Counted from the first letter of the stretch, positions 1-9,119 are shown. The stretch: DNA of 32,644 bases from JAIRVZ01 sp031553755 (GCA_031553755.1 JAVBKZ010000102.1:1-32644); one strand, 5' to 3'. Numbers and translations: made by a program. The notes: generated from the letters alone by a model not told the origin.

Positions 1-564
1 CTTTATTGAAAACAACCAGCGGTCAACGTTTGTTCCCAATTCGTAAACCGTTTTTTGAAATTTAGGGAGTTCCACAAAAATAAAATTTAACTTCCTTGAA
101 TAAATCGTTTTTGTTGTTTCCCTGAATAACCTCACTTGTTCGATTATTTGACTCTTGTCTTCTTCTAATTCATCAAAGACTATAAAGTCTAAAATAGCTA
201 CCAAATATACAGCCTTTAGCTGAAAATTCCAAAAACCTTTGGGCGCCTGATGCTGAATCGGGAAAGTAGAATAAAACAAACTCCGGTCACGAAAATAAGG
301 TTGTTTGGCTTTTTGTAGTTCAACTATGAAATATTCTCCCTTTTCGTTCTTGCAATAAATGTCGAAAATAGCTTTCCGGTTTCTTTCTTCATTTCCTAAC
401 TGTTCGGTTGAAAGATACTGGATGTTGGTTATCCTGCCTTGTTCCTGAATGATTTCATTGAGGAAATCAATCAACAATTCTTTGTTTAATTCATTGAAAA
501 ATAATTTTTTGAATCCGAAATCAGTTAAAGGATTTAAATACGTGGCATTAATGGTCAAGTCCAT
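1..564 (-). CDS. Rpn family PD-(D/E)XK nuclease / putative transposase, 3' end cut by window
   Basis: I translated this frame by hand from an ATG at 564 down to the left edge: 188 codons with no stop, so the C-terminus lies outside the window. The protein opens MDLTINATYLNPLTDFGFKK, the typical N-terminus of Bacteroidota Rpn/PDDEXK_2 proteins. The nuclease core is visible as an Asp in the AIFDIYCKN strand, then the EYFIVELQKA strand with the E-x-Q signature, then FRDRSLFY. Family knowledge: Rpn proteins are DNA endonucleases that promote RecA-independent recombination in E. coli, and many are annotated as transposases. They often occur as multicopy accessory genes. No terminal repeat is visible on the upstream side. 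The family call is firm; its activity here is inferred. Confidence 0.85.
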   Translation of the reverse strand, partial: MDLTINATYLNPLTDFGFKKLFFNELNKELLIDFLNEIIQEQGRITNIQYLSTEQLGNEERNRKAIFDIYCKNEKGEYFIVELQKAKQPYFRDRSLFYSTFPIQHQAPKGFWNFQLKAVYLVAILDFIVFDELEEDKSQIIEQVRLFRETTKTIYSRKLNFIFVELPKFQKTVYELGTNVDRWLFSIK

Positions 565-654
565 GATAAATTGGTTTTGTTGGTAATAAAATTTATAGTT
601 TTGGATAAAAACGGAACAAAAATAGATAACAATATTGAAATTTACAAAAAATAA

Positions 655-2055
655 TTAAAGGGAGGATAATTTAGCTGTTTGTATTTCATCTTTCGGTAGT
701 TGGGCAAAAATAATGGCTGTGACAGCTGAAATGATTCCGATACTAACAAATGCCGCGTGAAATGCGAAAAGTTGATTTTCAGGATGTTTGATTTCTGCTA
801 CATTTTGGAAAAGAGATAGTAGAACCGCGGCGACAGCTACTCCCAAACTCATGGAAAATATCATTACCATAGATAACAATCCATTTCCGCTGCTCGACTG
901 TTTATCGCTTAAATCTTTCAAAGTTATCGTATTCATAGCTGTAAATTGCAAGGAATTAACTCCTCCCATAATAAATAATAAGATAAACATTAGCCATAAA
1001 GATTCGGAACCGGATATGAAAATGAAGTTCGCTAAGATAATTCCTTGTAAAATAGTATTGACAATCAAAGTTTTCCTGTAGCCTATTTTCGAAATAAGCC
1101 GCACGCCCGGTTTTTTTATTAAAAGTCCGGAAATAGCTACAGGGAGCATCATTAACCCCGATTGTATAGGAGAATAACCTAAGCCGACCTGAAAAAACAA
1201 TGGCAGTAGGAACGGACTTCCATTAATACCGATTCGAGAGAAAAAATTTCCTAAAATTCCGACCCGGAATGTCGTTATATTAAATAAACTAAGCGGGAAA
1301 AGCGTATTTTTTTTTCGTAACGCGTATAGCCAATAACATGCGATGAAAATTATCCCGATGATGATAAATAAAATCGCGGTCGCAAGCCTCATACCCATTT
1401 CTACCATACCATCTAAAGCGGCTGATATCGCGACCATTCCGAAAGCAATCATTAAAAATCCGCTGATATCGAATTTATCTACATGTTTGGAACGAAAATC
1501 GTTCATGTAAATAGCCGAAAGAATAAATCCGGCAATACCAACCGGTATATTTATCAGGAAAATCCAATGCCATGAAAAAGATTGAGATAACCACCCTCCC
1601 AATGTTGGACCTAAAAGTGGACCAATCAATCCCGGAACAGTAACAAAACTCATCGCTTTTAAAAAATTTTCATGAGGAAAGGCTTTTAATACAGCTAACC
1701 GGCCAACCGGTTGTAACATTGCTCCTCCGGCTCCCTGAATCGCGCGGGAAACAATCAATTGATTCAAATTCCCGGAATTCGCACAAAGGAAAGAACCTAA
1801 TGTAAAGAGTAAAATGGAGGTTAAATAAACTTTTCTTGTCCCGAATTTATCTGCCAACCATCCGCTGGCAGGAGTTAATATCGCCATCATCAAAGCGTAT
1901 GAAACAACTACCGCTTGCATCTGCAAAGGACTTTCATCCAAATTTTTTGCCATGCTTGGAATAGCCGTATTAACGATGGTTGTATCTAATGTTTGCATAA
2001 AAAAACCGATCGCTACTAACCAAAGTAATATTTCCGGAGATTTTGCTTTACTCAT
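655..2055 (-). CDS. mdtD: MdtD-like DHA2/MFS efflux transporter
   Basis: This is a 466-residue inner-membrane major facilitator protein, chosen to start at the ATG at 2055 (MSKAKSPEILLWL). The frame is open to a TTG at 2064, but that adds only three residues. Visible family motifs are FFMQTLDTTIVNTAIPSMA in the first helix, motif A GWLADKFGTRK near residue 65, and the GPLLGPTLGGW plus SWHWIFLINIPVG block. LKDLSDKQSSSGNGLLSM lies near the C-terminus. These resemble enterobacterial MdtD far more closely than a generic EmrB/QacA protein. MdtD-type carriers are proton-driven exporters of drugs or metabolites; the Salmonella protein has been linked to iron-citrate efflux. The substrate here is unknown. 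It stands alone, divergent from the potassium transporter gene, with no EmrA-like adaptor beside it. Confidence 0.85.
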   Translation of the reverse strand: MSKAKSPEILLWLVAIGFFMQTLDTTIVNTAIPSMAKNLDESPLQMQAVVVSYALMMAILTPASGWLADKFGTRKVYLTSILLFTLGSFLCANSGNLNQLIVSRAIQGAGGAMLQPVGRLAVLKAFPHENFLKAMSFVTVPGLIGPLLGPTLGGWLSQSFSWHWIFLINIPVGIAGFILSAIYMNDFRSKHVDKFDISGFLMIAFGMVAISAALDGMVEMGMRLATAILFIIIGIIFIACYWLYALRKKNTLFPLSLFNITTFRVGILGNFFSRIGINGSPFLLPLFFQVGLGYSPIQSGLMMLPVAISGLLIKKPGVRLISKIGYRKTLIVNTILQGIILANFIFISGSESLWLMFILLFIMGGVNSLQFTAMNTITLKDLSDKQSSSGNGLLSMVMIFSMSLGVAVAAVLLSLFQNVAEIKHPENQLFAFHAAFVSIGIISAVTAIIFAQLPKDEIQTAKLSSL

Positions 2056-2146
2056 AAAAATCAAACATGGTAAAACAAAAATTGTTCAATGTATGTTCTT
2101 TAAACATTCTTTGCAATTCATCCGGTACCAACTTCTGGCTTTTCAT

Positions 2147-2154
2147 TACCTTTG
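2147..2154 (+). promoter_or_regulatory. Bacteroidota -7 promoter element for kup
   Basis: The sequence TACCTTTG matches the Bacteroidota -7 consensus TAnnTTTG. It lies about 60 bases before the Kup start, which would give a short leader. I see no good TTTG -33 partner at 19-21 bases, so this is a partial match. Confidence 0.4.
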
Positions 2155-2216
2155 TATTGTTTTTGTTTTTTTAAATACTAAAATAGAATAATTATATAAT
2201 AAATAGTCTCCAATAT

Positions 2217-4130
2217 ATGCGATCTCACCAAACAAATTCTCCACTTCGACTTATGGGAATCATTATCGCCATCGGCATTGTCTATGGAGATATAGGAACA
2301 TCGCCTTTATATGTAATGAAGGCTGTTTTGAATGCATTGCCCCATAATCATCCGGAACATATTATAGGGGCTGTTTCTTGCGTGATTTGGACATTGACTC
2401 TCCAAACAACAATAAAATATGTTTTGATTACCCTGAGGGCTGATAATAAAGGAGAAGGAGGTATTCTCTCCTTATTCGCTTTGATTCGAAAAAAATACCG
2501 GTGGGCTTACGTAATCGCGGCGGTCGGAGCGGCTACGCTTTTGGCAGATGGCGTGATAACTCCATCTATCACAGTTGTTTCGGCAATAGAAGGGTTGAAT
2601 AGCATGTATAATTCTGTCCCTGTAATTTCTATTTCCATAGGCATTATCATTATTCTTTTCGCGTTACAGCCTTTTGGAACAGCTTCGCTTGGACGATTTT
2701 TCGGTATAATCATGTTGTGCTGGTTTTTCATGTTAGGAATAATCGGATTTGTAAATTTTATTGATTATCCTGAAATTGTAAAAGCATTTAATCCATTTTA
2801 CGCGTTGAAATTTCTGATTTCTGCGCCACATTTATTAATTATTTTAGGAGCTATATTCCTCTGTACTACCGGAGCAGAAGCTTTATATTCCGATTTAGGG
2901 CATTGTGGATTAAAAAACATCAGGATTTCATGGATCTTTGTCAAATCATCATTGATTTTGAATTATTTGGGACAAGGCGCTTGGATAATTACTCATCCCG
3001 ATTTAATCGTTGAAAATATCAATCCGTTTTTCGAATCAATGCCTTCATGGTTCTCTATTTTTGGAATTGTATTAGCAACATTAGCGGCGATTATTGCCAG
3101 CCAGGCTTTAATCAGCGGATCTTTTACAGTTATTTCAGAAGCAGTATCGCTAGACTTATGGCCTAATATCAAAATCAAATATCCAACTCAGGAAAAAGGA
3201 CAAATGTTTATTCCCGGAGTCAATTGGATATTGATGTTACTTTGTATTACCATGATTCTTGTTTTTAGAAATTCTTCCAATATGGAAGCCGCTTACGGGC
3301 TTTCTATTTCCATCACGATGTTGATGACTACTTTATTGTTGTTCCTTTACTTTAAGATAAAGAAAATACCATTGTGGAAATCTTTACCGGTAACTCTTTG
3401 TTTTTTTATTATAGAAACCGGATTTTTGATGGCGAACAGTGTGAAATTTTTGCATGGAGGTTATATTACGATTCTTATCGCGGGTACATTGTTTTTTATC
3501 ATGTATGTTTGGTACAATGGAAGAAGAATAAAAAGGCGTTATATTACATATCAGAAGATAGATGCTGTTATTCCTGTTTTGAATGAATTGAGCAGTGATT
3601 CGGAAGTCCCGAAATACGCGACACATTTGGTTTATGTTACAAGAGCGAAGTACAAAAATGAAATAGAAAGTAAAATCGTATATTCTTTATTAAGTCGTCA
3701 GCCTAAACGTGCAGATACCTATTGGTTTGTATATCTTCAAAGAAGCGATGAACCTTATGAATTCGATTATAAAATCACTCCTTTTATTGATAAAAAAATC
3801 TTTAGGGTTGATATTTTAGCAGGATTTAAATTAGGAGTTCATATGGATCGCTACATAAAAAAAATAGCATCTGAAATGGAAAACGAAGGCATTGTCGATC
3901 TTCAAAGCCGTTATCCTTCTTTAAAAAATACCAAAATCAAAGGAGATTTCAGATTTATGGTAGTAGAAAGAGTAATGAGAAGCCATTATAATTCCAGGCT
4001 TTCATTCCGAAAAAAAACAATATTGTCGTTGTATGCCGGAATTCAGAAATTCGCGACATCCGATACCCAAATTTTAGATTTAGACCCATCCAACGTAACA
4101 GTAGAATTAGTTCCTTTAATCAGAAAATAA
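2217..4130 (+). CDS. kup: Kup-family low-affinity potassium transporter
   Basis: This 637-residue protein is a KUP/HAK/KT potassium uptake carrier, probably a K+/H+ symporter in the inner membrane. The hallmark GDIGTSPLYVMK is at residues 24-35. ADGVITPSITVVSAIEGL and CTTGAEALYSDLGHCG follow, both signature segments of the family. About twelve hydrophobic segments fill residues 10-430, and a hydrophilic cytosolic C-terminal domain of roughly 200 residues completes a normal family length. The ATG at 2217 begins just before the first conserved helix. The gene is monocistronic in appearance: the exporter gene upstream is divergent and 92 bases separate it from the next gene. It probably serves constitutive potassium uptake. 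Confidence 0.95.
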   Translation: MRSHQTNSPLRLMGIIIAIGIVYGDIGTSPLYVMKAVLNALPHNHPEHIIGAVSCVIWTLTLQTTIKYVLITLRADNKGEGGILSLFALIRKKYRWAYVIAAVGAATLLADGVITPSITVVSAIEGLNSMYNSVPVISISIGIIIILFALQPFGTASLGRFFGIIMLCWFFMLGIIGFVNFIDYPEIVKAFNPFYALKFLISAPHLLIILGAIFLCTTGAEALYSDLGHCGLKNIRISWIFVKSSLILNYLGQGAWIITHPDLIVENINPFFESMPSWFSIFGIVLATLAAIIASQALISGSFTVISEAVSLDLWPNIKIKYPTQEKGQMFIPGVNWILMLLCITMILVFRNSSNMEAAYGLSISITMLMTTLLLFLYFKIKKIPLWKSLPVTLCFFIIETGFLMANSVKFLHGGYITILIAGTLFFIMYVWYNGRRIKRRYITYQKIDAVIPVLNELSSDSEVPKYATHLVYVTRAKYKNEIESKIVYSLLSRQPKRADTYWFVYLQRSDEPYEFDYKITPFIDKKIFRVDILAGFKLGVHMDRYIKKIASEMENEGIVDLQSRYPSLKNTKIKGDFRFMVVERVMRSHYNSRLSFRKKTILSLYAGIQKFATSDTQILDLDPSNVTVELVPLIRK

Positions 4131-4184
4131 TTAATTGAAACAATCAAATAAATTCGATAATGCGTTTAATTGAATATTTGTGCT

Positions 4185-4192
4185 TAAATTTG
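4185..4192 (+). promoter_or_regulatory. Bacteroidota -7 promoter element for the GLUG-repeat gene
   Basis: TAAATTTG matches TAnnTTTG and sits 31 bases before the start codon at 4223. No clear -33 TTTG is seen at the expected spacing, so confidence is limited. Confidence 0.35.
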
Positions 4193-4222
4193 TGCTTGTT
4201 AATTAAGCACATACGTTGAAGC

Positions 4223-6004
4223 ATGAAAAAAACATTTATCTTTTCGAATCATTTTATAATTTTATTGATTTTATTAGTTTGTTTTATTCCAAATAATATA
4301 TCTGCCCAGGGAACAATTAGTTGGGTAAAATACGCGCAACCTTTTCCATCCGGAAACGGGAGCAAATCAAGTCCTTTCCTTATAGAAAAACCCGAGCATC
4401 TGGCTTTTGTCGCGATAGAAACCCAAGAAGGCCGAAATTTTTTGGGACAGTTTCTTCTTATAACTAAAGACATTGATTTATCAGGAAAAGAATGGTCTGG
4501 AATCGGGTCTTTAGTTTCTGCTACGAGTATTTTTTGCGGAACTATAGACGGAGGAGGGCACGTTATTAAAAATTTGGTGATTAATAATCCGGAAGGTGAC
4601 TATATAGGCCTTTTCGGATGTAGTATGGGATTTATTGAAAATTTAGGAATAGAAGATTGTAATATTATCGGAAAAGAATATGTAGGCGGATTGATAGGAT
4701 TTGCATACGAAGGAACGGTAAAGAATTGTTATGTAACCGGAAATGTTGAGGGAAAAGCCAATCGTGTTGGCTTGTTATCCGGACAAAATGATGGAGTTGT
4801 TACAGATTGTCATACTTCGGGAAATATTGAAGGGAAAGAACATGTTGGAGGATTGGTTGGCTTAAATTACGGAAGCATTATCAATAGCCGTTCATCAGGA
4901 AATGTAAAAGGATCGAATCAAATAGGAGGCCTAATTGGTTTAGTTCAAAAAGGACGTATATCTAACTGTAAATCAGATTGTATTGTAGAAGCTATTCAGG
5001 AAAACGCGGGCGGATTAATCGGACAAAACAATGGAACTTTAGTCAATTGCCAAGTTTCAGGAAAAGTTACGGGAAGAGCTTATATCGGAGGATTGGCCGG
5101 ATGGAATTATTACGGAAGCGTTGAAAATTGTTCGGCATCGGGAAATGTAAAAGGAACAATGATTTCCGGAGGATTAATAGGCTCAAGTGAAACGGATAAA
5201 CCGTTAATAAAATGTTTTGCCACCGGAAACGTTGAAGGAACAGAAGGATACATCGGAGGATTAATTGGAATGAATAACGGACCGGTTTCGGATAGTTACG
5301 CTACAGGAAAAATAACAGGAAAAACGTATCTTGGAGGACTGATTGGCAACAATTCGGCAGGAAAAATATCCGAATGCTACGCTACAGGAATCGTAGAAGG
5401 AAGTGAAGACAGAATTGGCGGTTTGATAGGGAAAAGTAGCGATGCCGTGAATAAATGTTTCGCGACAGGTGGAGTGAAGGGACGAAATTTGATAGGAGGA
5501 CTGATTGGAACAGACAAAGAAAGTTGTACTTTTTCTGATTGTTATGCTACAGGAAATGTTTCAGGTACAGGAATTTATATTGGAGGTTTATTGGGGCAAA
5601 GTTTAGGAATAATATTGAATTGTTATGCTTCCGGAGCAGTTTCCGGCAACCAATATATTGGCGGTTTGGTGGGTGCTGTATTTGGTTCCCTTAAAAATTC
5701 GGTAGCGGCGAACCAGGCGCTTCAAATTACATCGAATAAATTTGGAGAACGCATATTGGGAGAGCCTGGAGAAAACGCGGTGATTGAAAATAATTATGCG
5801 CTCAACGGAATGCAAATAAATAGCAAACCACAAACAGCAGGCGGTAAAGCCAACCATAGAACGGGTATAGATAAAGCTTTACCAGAATTATATCTTCTAT
5901 ATACATATCAATCCGAATTAGGATGGGATTTTAACAATACTTGGAGCATTCAGGAAGGAGCCGGTTTGCCGACATTCAAATTGAAATCACCTGTGCAGAA
6001 ATAA
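4223..6004 (+). CDS. Secreted GLUG-repeat protein
   Basis: This is a 593-residue exported protein. An N-terminal signal peptide ends near NNISAQ (residue 29). An entry domain follows (SPFLIEKPEHLAFVAIE, then IDLSGKEWSGIGSL), as commonly precedes GLUG repeats. From about residue 140 to 495 I count roughly 13-14 tandem units of 25-29 residues built on the pattern IGGLIG-x-NNG-x(2)-NCYATGNVxG, which matches the GLUG motif (PF07581). The C-terminal part (residues 495-593) ends in TWSIQEGAGLPTFKLK, a common closing element of such proteins. GLUG repeats form beta-solenoid-like surface or adhesin structures; the ligand is unknown. I see no lipobox and no convincing type IX sorting domain. Its stop codon is one base from that of the convergent yifB gene. 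Confidence 0.85.
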   Translation: MKKTFIFSNHFIILLILLVCFIPNNISAQGTISWVKYAQPFPSGNGSKSSPFLIEKPEHLAFVAIETQEGRNFLGQFLLITKDIDLSGKEWSGIGSLVSATSIFCGTIDGGGHVIKNLVINNPEGDYIGLFGCSMGFIENLGIEDCNIIGKEYVGGLIGFAYEGTVKNCYVTGNVEGKANRVGLLSGQNDGVVTDCHTSGNIEGKEHVGGLVGLNYGSIINSRSSGNVKGSNQIGGLIGLVQKGRISNCKSDCIVEAIQENAGGLIGQNNGTLVNCQVSGKVTGRAYIGGLAGWNYYGSVENCSASGNVKGTMISGGLIGSSETDKPLIKCFATGNVEGTEGYIGGLIGMNNGPVSDSYATGKITGKTYLGGLIGNNSAGKISECYATGIVEGSEDRIGGLIGKSSDAVNKCFATGGVKGRNLIGGLIGTDKESCTFSDCYATGNVSGTGIYIGGLLGQSLGIILNCYASGAVSGNQYIGGLVGAVFGSLKNSVAANQALQITSNKFGERILGEPGENAVIENNYALNGMQINSKPQTAGGKANHRTGIDKALPELYLLYTYQSELGWDFNNTWSIQEGAGLPTFKLKSPVQK

Positions 6005-6005
6005 A

Positions 6006-7544
6006 TCATCCCGCCCAATTATCCCGGTCTAAATTCCTGTATCCGATAGCTTCGGCTAAATGATGGGATTGGATATGTTCAAAATTTTCCAAATCGGCAA
6101 TTGTACGGGAAACCCTCAATATCCTGTCGTAAGCGCGAGCCGAAAGATTCAACCGGTTCATCGCGTTCTTCAACAAATTCAAACCTGTGGAATCGGGTTG
6201 CGCGTGTTTATGTAATAAACGGGTATGCATTTGCGCGTTACAATAAATACCATCTTCTCCGGCAAACCGTTCTTCCTGTATATTTCTTGCCGTCATTACT
6301 CGTTTTCTTATTTCTTCGCTTGATTCGGAAGGACGCGTGTCTGATATTTTTTCAAAAGGAACAGGAACAATTTCAATCTGAATATCGATTCTATCTAACA
6401 ACGGTCCTGAAACCCGGTTTAAATATTTTTGTACTTGAACCGAAGAACATACACACGCTTTTTCAGGATGATTGTAATAACCACACGGACAAGGATTCAT
6501 CGACGCGATCAACATAAATCCGGCGGGGTAATCAATTGAATATTTGGCTCTCGAAATAGTAATTTTACGGTCTTCCAACGGTTGTCGCATTACTTCCAGT
6601 ACCAACCGTGGAAATTCGGGAAGTTCGTCTAAGAACAAAACTCCGTTATGAGCCAAACTGATTTCTCCCGGTTGTGGATACGAACCTCCTCCGACCATCG
6701 CCGCGGTAGAAATAGAATGATGCGGACTCCGAAAAGGACGCACAGCGATTAAGGATGAATTATTGGAAATTTTTCCCGCGACGGAATGTATCTTAGTAGT
6801 TTCCAAACTTTCGCTCAATGTGAGAGGTGGTAAGATTGATGGAATCCGTTTAGCCAACATGCTTTTTCCTGCCCCCGGCGGACCGACAAGAATTAGGTTA
6901 TGGCCGCCGGCGCAAGCGACTTCCATTGCCCGTTTCACATTTTCCTGTCCTTTTACTTCCGAAAAATCCCATGCGAAATTAGCCTGATTGGCATAAAATT
7001 CTTCTCGTGTGTTTACAATTGTAGGTTGAAGTTCTATTTCGTCATTAAAAAATTGAATAACTTCTTTGATATTTTCAACTCCATAGACAATTAAATTATT
7101 CACAACAGCAGCTTCCCTCGCATTTTCTTTCGGTAAAATCAGCCCTTTGAATCCTACTTCCCGGGCTTTGATAGCGATAGGTAAAACTCCTTTTACCGGT
7201 TTTAAACTTCCGTCTAAAGATAATTCTCCCATCATCATAAAATCAGCGATTTTATCAGCCTTGATTTTTTCGGCTCCGGCTAAAATGCCGATAGCTAAAG
7301 GTAAATCATACGATGAACCTTCTTTTCTGATATCGGCGGGAGCCATATTTACTAATATTTGATTTCTGGGAAATTTATATCCGGTTTCACTTAGCGCGGA
7401 TGTTATCCTTTCGTGCGATTCTTTGATACTGACATCAGGCAATCCCACTAAAAAGAAACGGACTCCTTTAGAACAATTTACTTCGATTGTAATAATAGTA
7501 GCGTTGATTCCTTGCAACGCGGCTGCGTAGACTTTTACTAACAT
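6006..7544 (-). CDS. yifB: YifB/ComM family Mg-chelatase-like AAA+ ATPase
   Basis: This 512-residue protein has full family length. The N-terminal ChlI-type domain (residues 1-170) opens with LVKVYAAALQGINATII and contains FFLVGLPDVSIKESHERI. The AAA+ module has Walker A GPPGAGKSM at 221-229 and a Walker B-like LFLDELPEF. It is followed by SMNPCPCGYYNHPEKACVC, a cysteine-rich segment typical of the family, and then by SGPLLDRIDIQIE. The C-terminal domain has LSARAYDRILRVSRTIADL. Family knowledge: ComM/YifB is a hexameric helicase that promotes branch migration during integration of incoming DNA in naturally competent bacteria. It occurs widely in non-competent species too. The ATG at 7544 matches the conserved N-terminus. 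The gene contains about ten CGCG tetranucleotides, more than its base composition predicts. Confidence 0.93.
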   Translation of the reverse strand: MLVKVYAAALQGINATIITIEVNCSKGVRFFLVGLPDVSIKESHERITSALSETGYKFPRNQILVNMAPADIRKEGSSYDLPLAIGILAGAEKIKADKIADFMMMGELSLDGSLKPVKGVLPIAIKAREVGFKGLILPKENAREAAVVNNLIVYGVENIKEVIQFFNDEIELQPTIVNTREEFYANQANFAWDFSEVKGQENVKRAMEVACAGGHNLILVGPPGAGKSMLAKRIPSILPPLTLSESLETTKIHSVAGKISNNSSLIAVRPFRSPHHSISTAAMVGGGSYPQPGEISLAHNGVLFLDELPEFPRLVLEVMRQPLEDRKITISRAKYSIDYPAGFMLIASMNPCPCGYYNHPEKACVCSSVQVQKYLNRVSGPLLDRIDIQIEIVPVPFEKISDTRPSESSEEIRKRVMTARNIQEERFAGEDGIYCNAQMHTRLLHKHAQPDSTGLNLLKNAMNRLNLSARAYDRILRVSRTIADLENFEHIQSHHLAEAIGYRNLDRDNWAG

Positions 7545-7664
7545 TTTGGTTTAATTATTTTTGGTTATTAATGAATAATGAAATAATAAGATTTTGGAAA
7601 TGGACAATACAACGGAGCGAAGTTACAATTTTTTATTTAATTGAAAAATAATAGAAAAAAACGC

Positions 7665-7709
7665 AAAAAAAAAAGTAGATAATCTTATGTGATTTTTAGA
7701 CTATCTACT
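7665..7709 (-). terminator. Rho-independent terminator after the thioredoxin-fold lipoprotein gene
   Basis: On the minus strand, AGTAGATA at 7702-7709 pairs perfectly with TATCTACT at 7674-7681. A small inner AATC/GATT pairing is possible. A run of ten T follows in the direction of transcription. It lies about 28 bases after the stop codon at 7737. Confidence 0.7.
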
Positions 7710-7736
7710 CTTATTTATTTTTTTATAATTTATTTC

Positions 7737-8864
7737 CTACATTATTTTCACAATCTCATCAACAGATAAGTTACGTCCTACAATAACTTTTTCTTTGTTT
7801 ATTAAAATGTTGGATGGAAGGCAATTAATGTTATATCTATATGCCATAGCCGAATGCCATCCGATCGTGTCGATAGCCTGATACCAATCTATTTTTTTAT
7901 TTTCGATTGTCTTCAACCAGTCGGTTTTGTTCTCATCAAGGACAACGGTTAGCATGTCTAATTTAGTTTTATTGATTTTTTTTCTAAGATCTAACATTTG
8001 CTTGTTGTCATTTTCGCACGATACGCACCATGACGCGGAAAAAGAAATCAGCAGATAATCTCCTCCGAAAGAATTCAGATTAAGGGTATCATTGCTTAAT
8101 GTTACAACTTCGAAATCGGGAGCGGTAACTCCAATTTCTGATTGCTTGATTTGTTTGATTCTTGTAGCTATTTGTTCTGATAATTCTTTATACAAGTTTG
8201 TTTTAGTTGCGTCTCCTGTAAGAAGATTCAGGTAACTTTGGGCATTTTCAGGTTCATCCCAAATAGCCAGATAGTCTTGCATTAAAACTAAAGAAGCGAG
8301 AGAACTCAGGTGGTCTTTGATAAAAGATTGCGCGTTATGCTTCAATTGATGATTTAAACTTGATATTTTAGAGTTAAATTCTTTATCATCATGTTTTGTT
8401 GAAATTGAATCATTCGACTCTAATCTTGTTTTTTTATCAATCAAATCCCTTTTTTCTTTTAAAATAGAGACATTCTGTTCTTTGAATTCAGAAAGCAAAT
8501 CATTTATTTCTCCTCCTTTGGCAAGCATTACATCGGGATAAATAGCATCTCCGGTAACTGTAATTTTTTCTTGATTTTGCACCCAGATGGTAGCCCATAC
8601 ATTTCCCCCCTCCATGTATATAACAACAGGAGACAAACTGTCACACTTAATTTCAAAAGAAAATTTACCATCTTTTGAACAGACAATAGTATCTACATTT
8701 ACCTGATTGGGATTTGAATTTTCCTTAACAATGTACAATTCTTGTTTTGTCAGGTTTTCAATTTTTCCCTCAACTTTACAAATATTTTCTGGTTTTTGCT
8801 TACAAGCGAAAGCTATGGACAAAAGAAAAACCAAATAAAAAGAACGTGTAGATTTAGTTTTCAT
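7737..8864 (-). CDS. TlpA/AhpC-like thioredoxin-fold lipoprotein with DUF4369 domain
   Basis: I start this at the ATG at 8864 (375 residues), because the open frame further upstream overlaps the promoter at 8913-8946. A signal peptide ends in AFAC with the lipid-accepting Cys at residue 21. Residues about 28-125 resemble DUF4369 (KVEGKIENLTKQELYIV), a domain common before thioredoxin folds in Bacteroidota. A helical, charged linker spans about 125-245. The C-terminal thioredoxin-like domain has the redox motif WCVSC (Cys280 and Cys283) and a cis-Pro loop NCLPSN (Pro350). The family reduces disulfides or apocytochromes in the periplasm, and many Bacteroidota paralogues have unknown partners. 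The residues after the lipid Cys (KQKPE) do not look like a surface-export signal, so it is probably periplasm-facing. Confidence 0.85.
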   Translation of the reverse strand: MKTKSTRSFYLVFLLSIAFACKQKPENICKVEGKIENLTKQELYIVKENSNPNQVNVDTIVCSKDGKFSFEIKCDSLSPVVIYMEGGNVWATIWVQNQEKITVTGDAIYPDVMLAKGGEINDLLSEFKEQNVSILKEKRDLIDKKTRLESNDSISTKHDDKEFNSKISSLNHQLKHNAQSFIKDHLSSLASLVLMQDYLAIWDEPENAQSYLNLLTGDATKTNLYKELSEQIATRIKQIKQSEIGVTAPDFEVVTLSNDTLNLNSFGGDYLLISFSASWCVSCENDNKQMLDLRKKINKTKLDMLTVVLDENKTDWLKTIENKKIDWYQAIDTIGWHSAMAYRYNINCLPSNILINKEKVIVGRNLSVDEIVKIM

Positions 8865-8912
8865 TTCTACAGATTTTGTTTTTATTATCAATGTGTATCT
8901 TAAATTTCCCGG

Positions 8913-8946
8913 CAAAGATATTACATATTTTTTAATTATTTACAAA
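8913..8946 (-). promoter_or_regulatory. Bacteroidota-type promoter for the thioredoxin-fold lipoprotein
   Basis: On the minus strand, TTTG (8943-8946) is followed after 22 bases by TATCTTTG (8913-8920). This fits the -33/-7 consensus apart from slightly long spacing. Transcription would begin near 8906, about 40 bases before the ATG at 8864. This rules out the longer open frame as the coding start. Confidence 0.55.
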
Positions 8947-9119
8947 AAATAACATTTAACATAAAAAATATTAAAAAATCATAAAAAAATAAGTTTAGAG
9001 AACTGTAGGTATACTGTAATTAATTATTAAAAACCCTCTGAGAATAAAAGAATAGCATTATAAATTGACTAATGTCTTAATGGTTCATTTTTTGTAACAT
9101 TTTTTATTGTTTTAAATTG

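Noticed and set aside
4600..5700. Possible CRISPR or DNA-level tandem array
   Set aside because: The repeats are protein-level GLUG units; the DNA copies vary in length and sequence and stay in one long reading frame.
6101..6517. 138-codon open frame on the plus strand
   Set aside because: It lies wholly antisense to the highly conserved yifB gene and its translation has no recognisable domain or signal.
8865..8915. Longer N-terminus for the thioredoxin-fold lipoprotein
   Set aside because: It would overlap the predicted promoter and place 17 non-hydrophobic residues before an otherwise ideal lipoprotein signal peptide.
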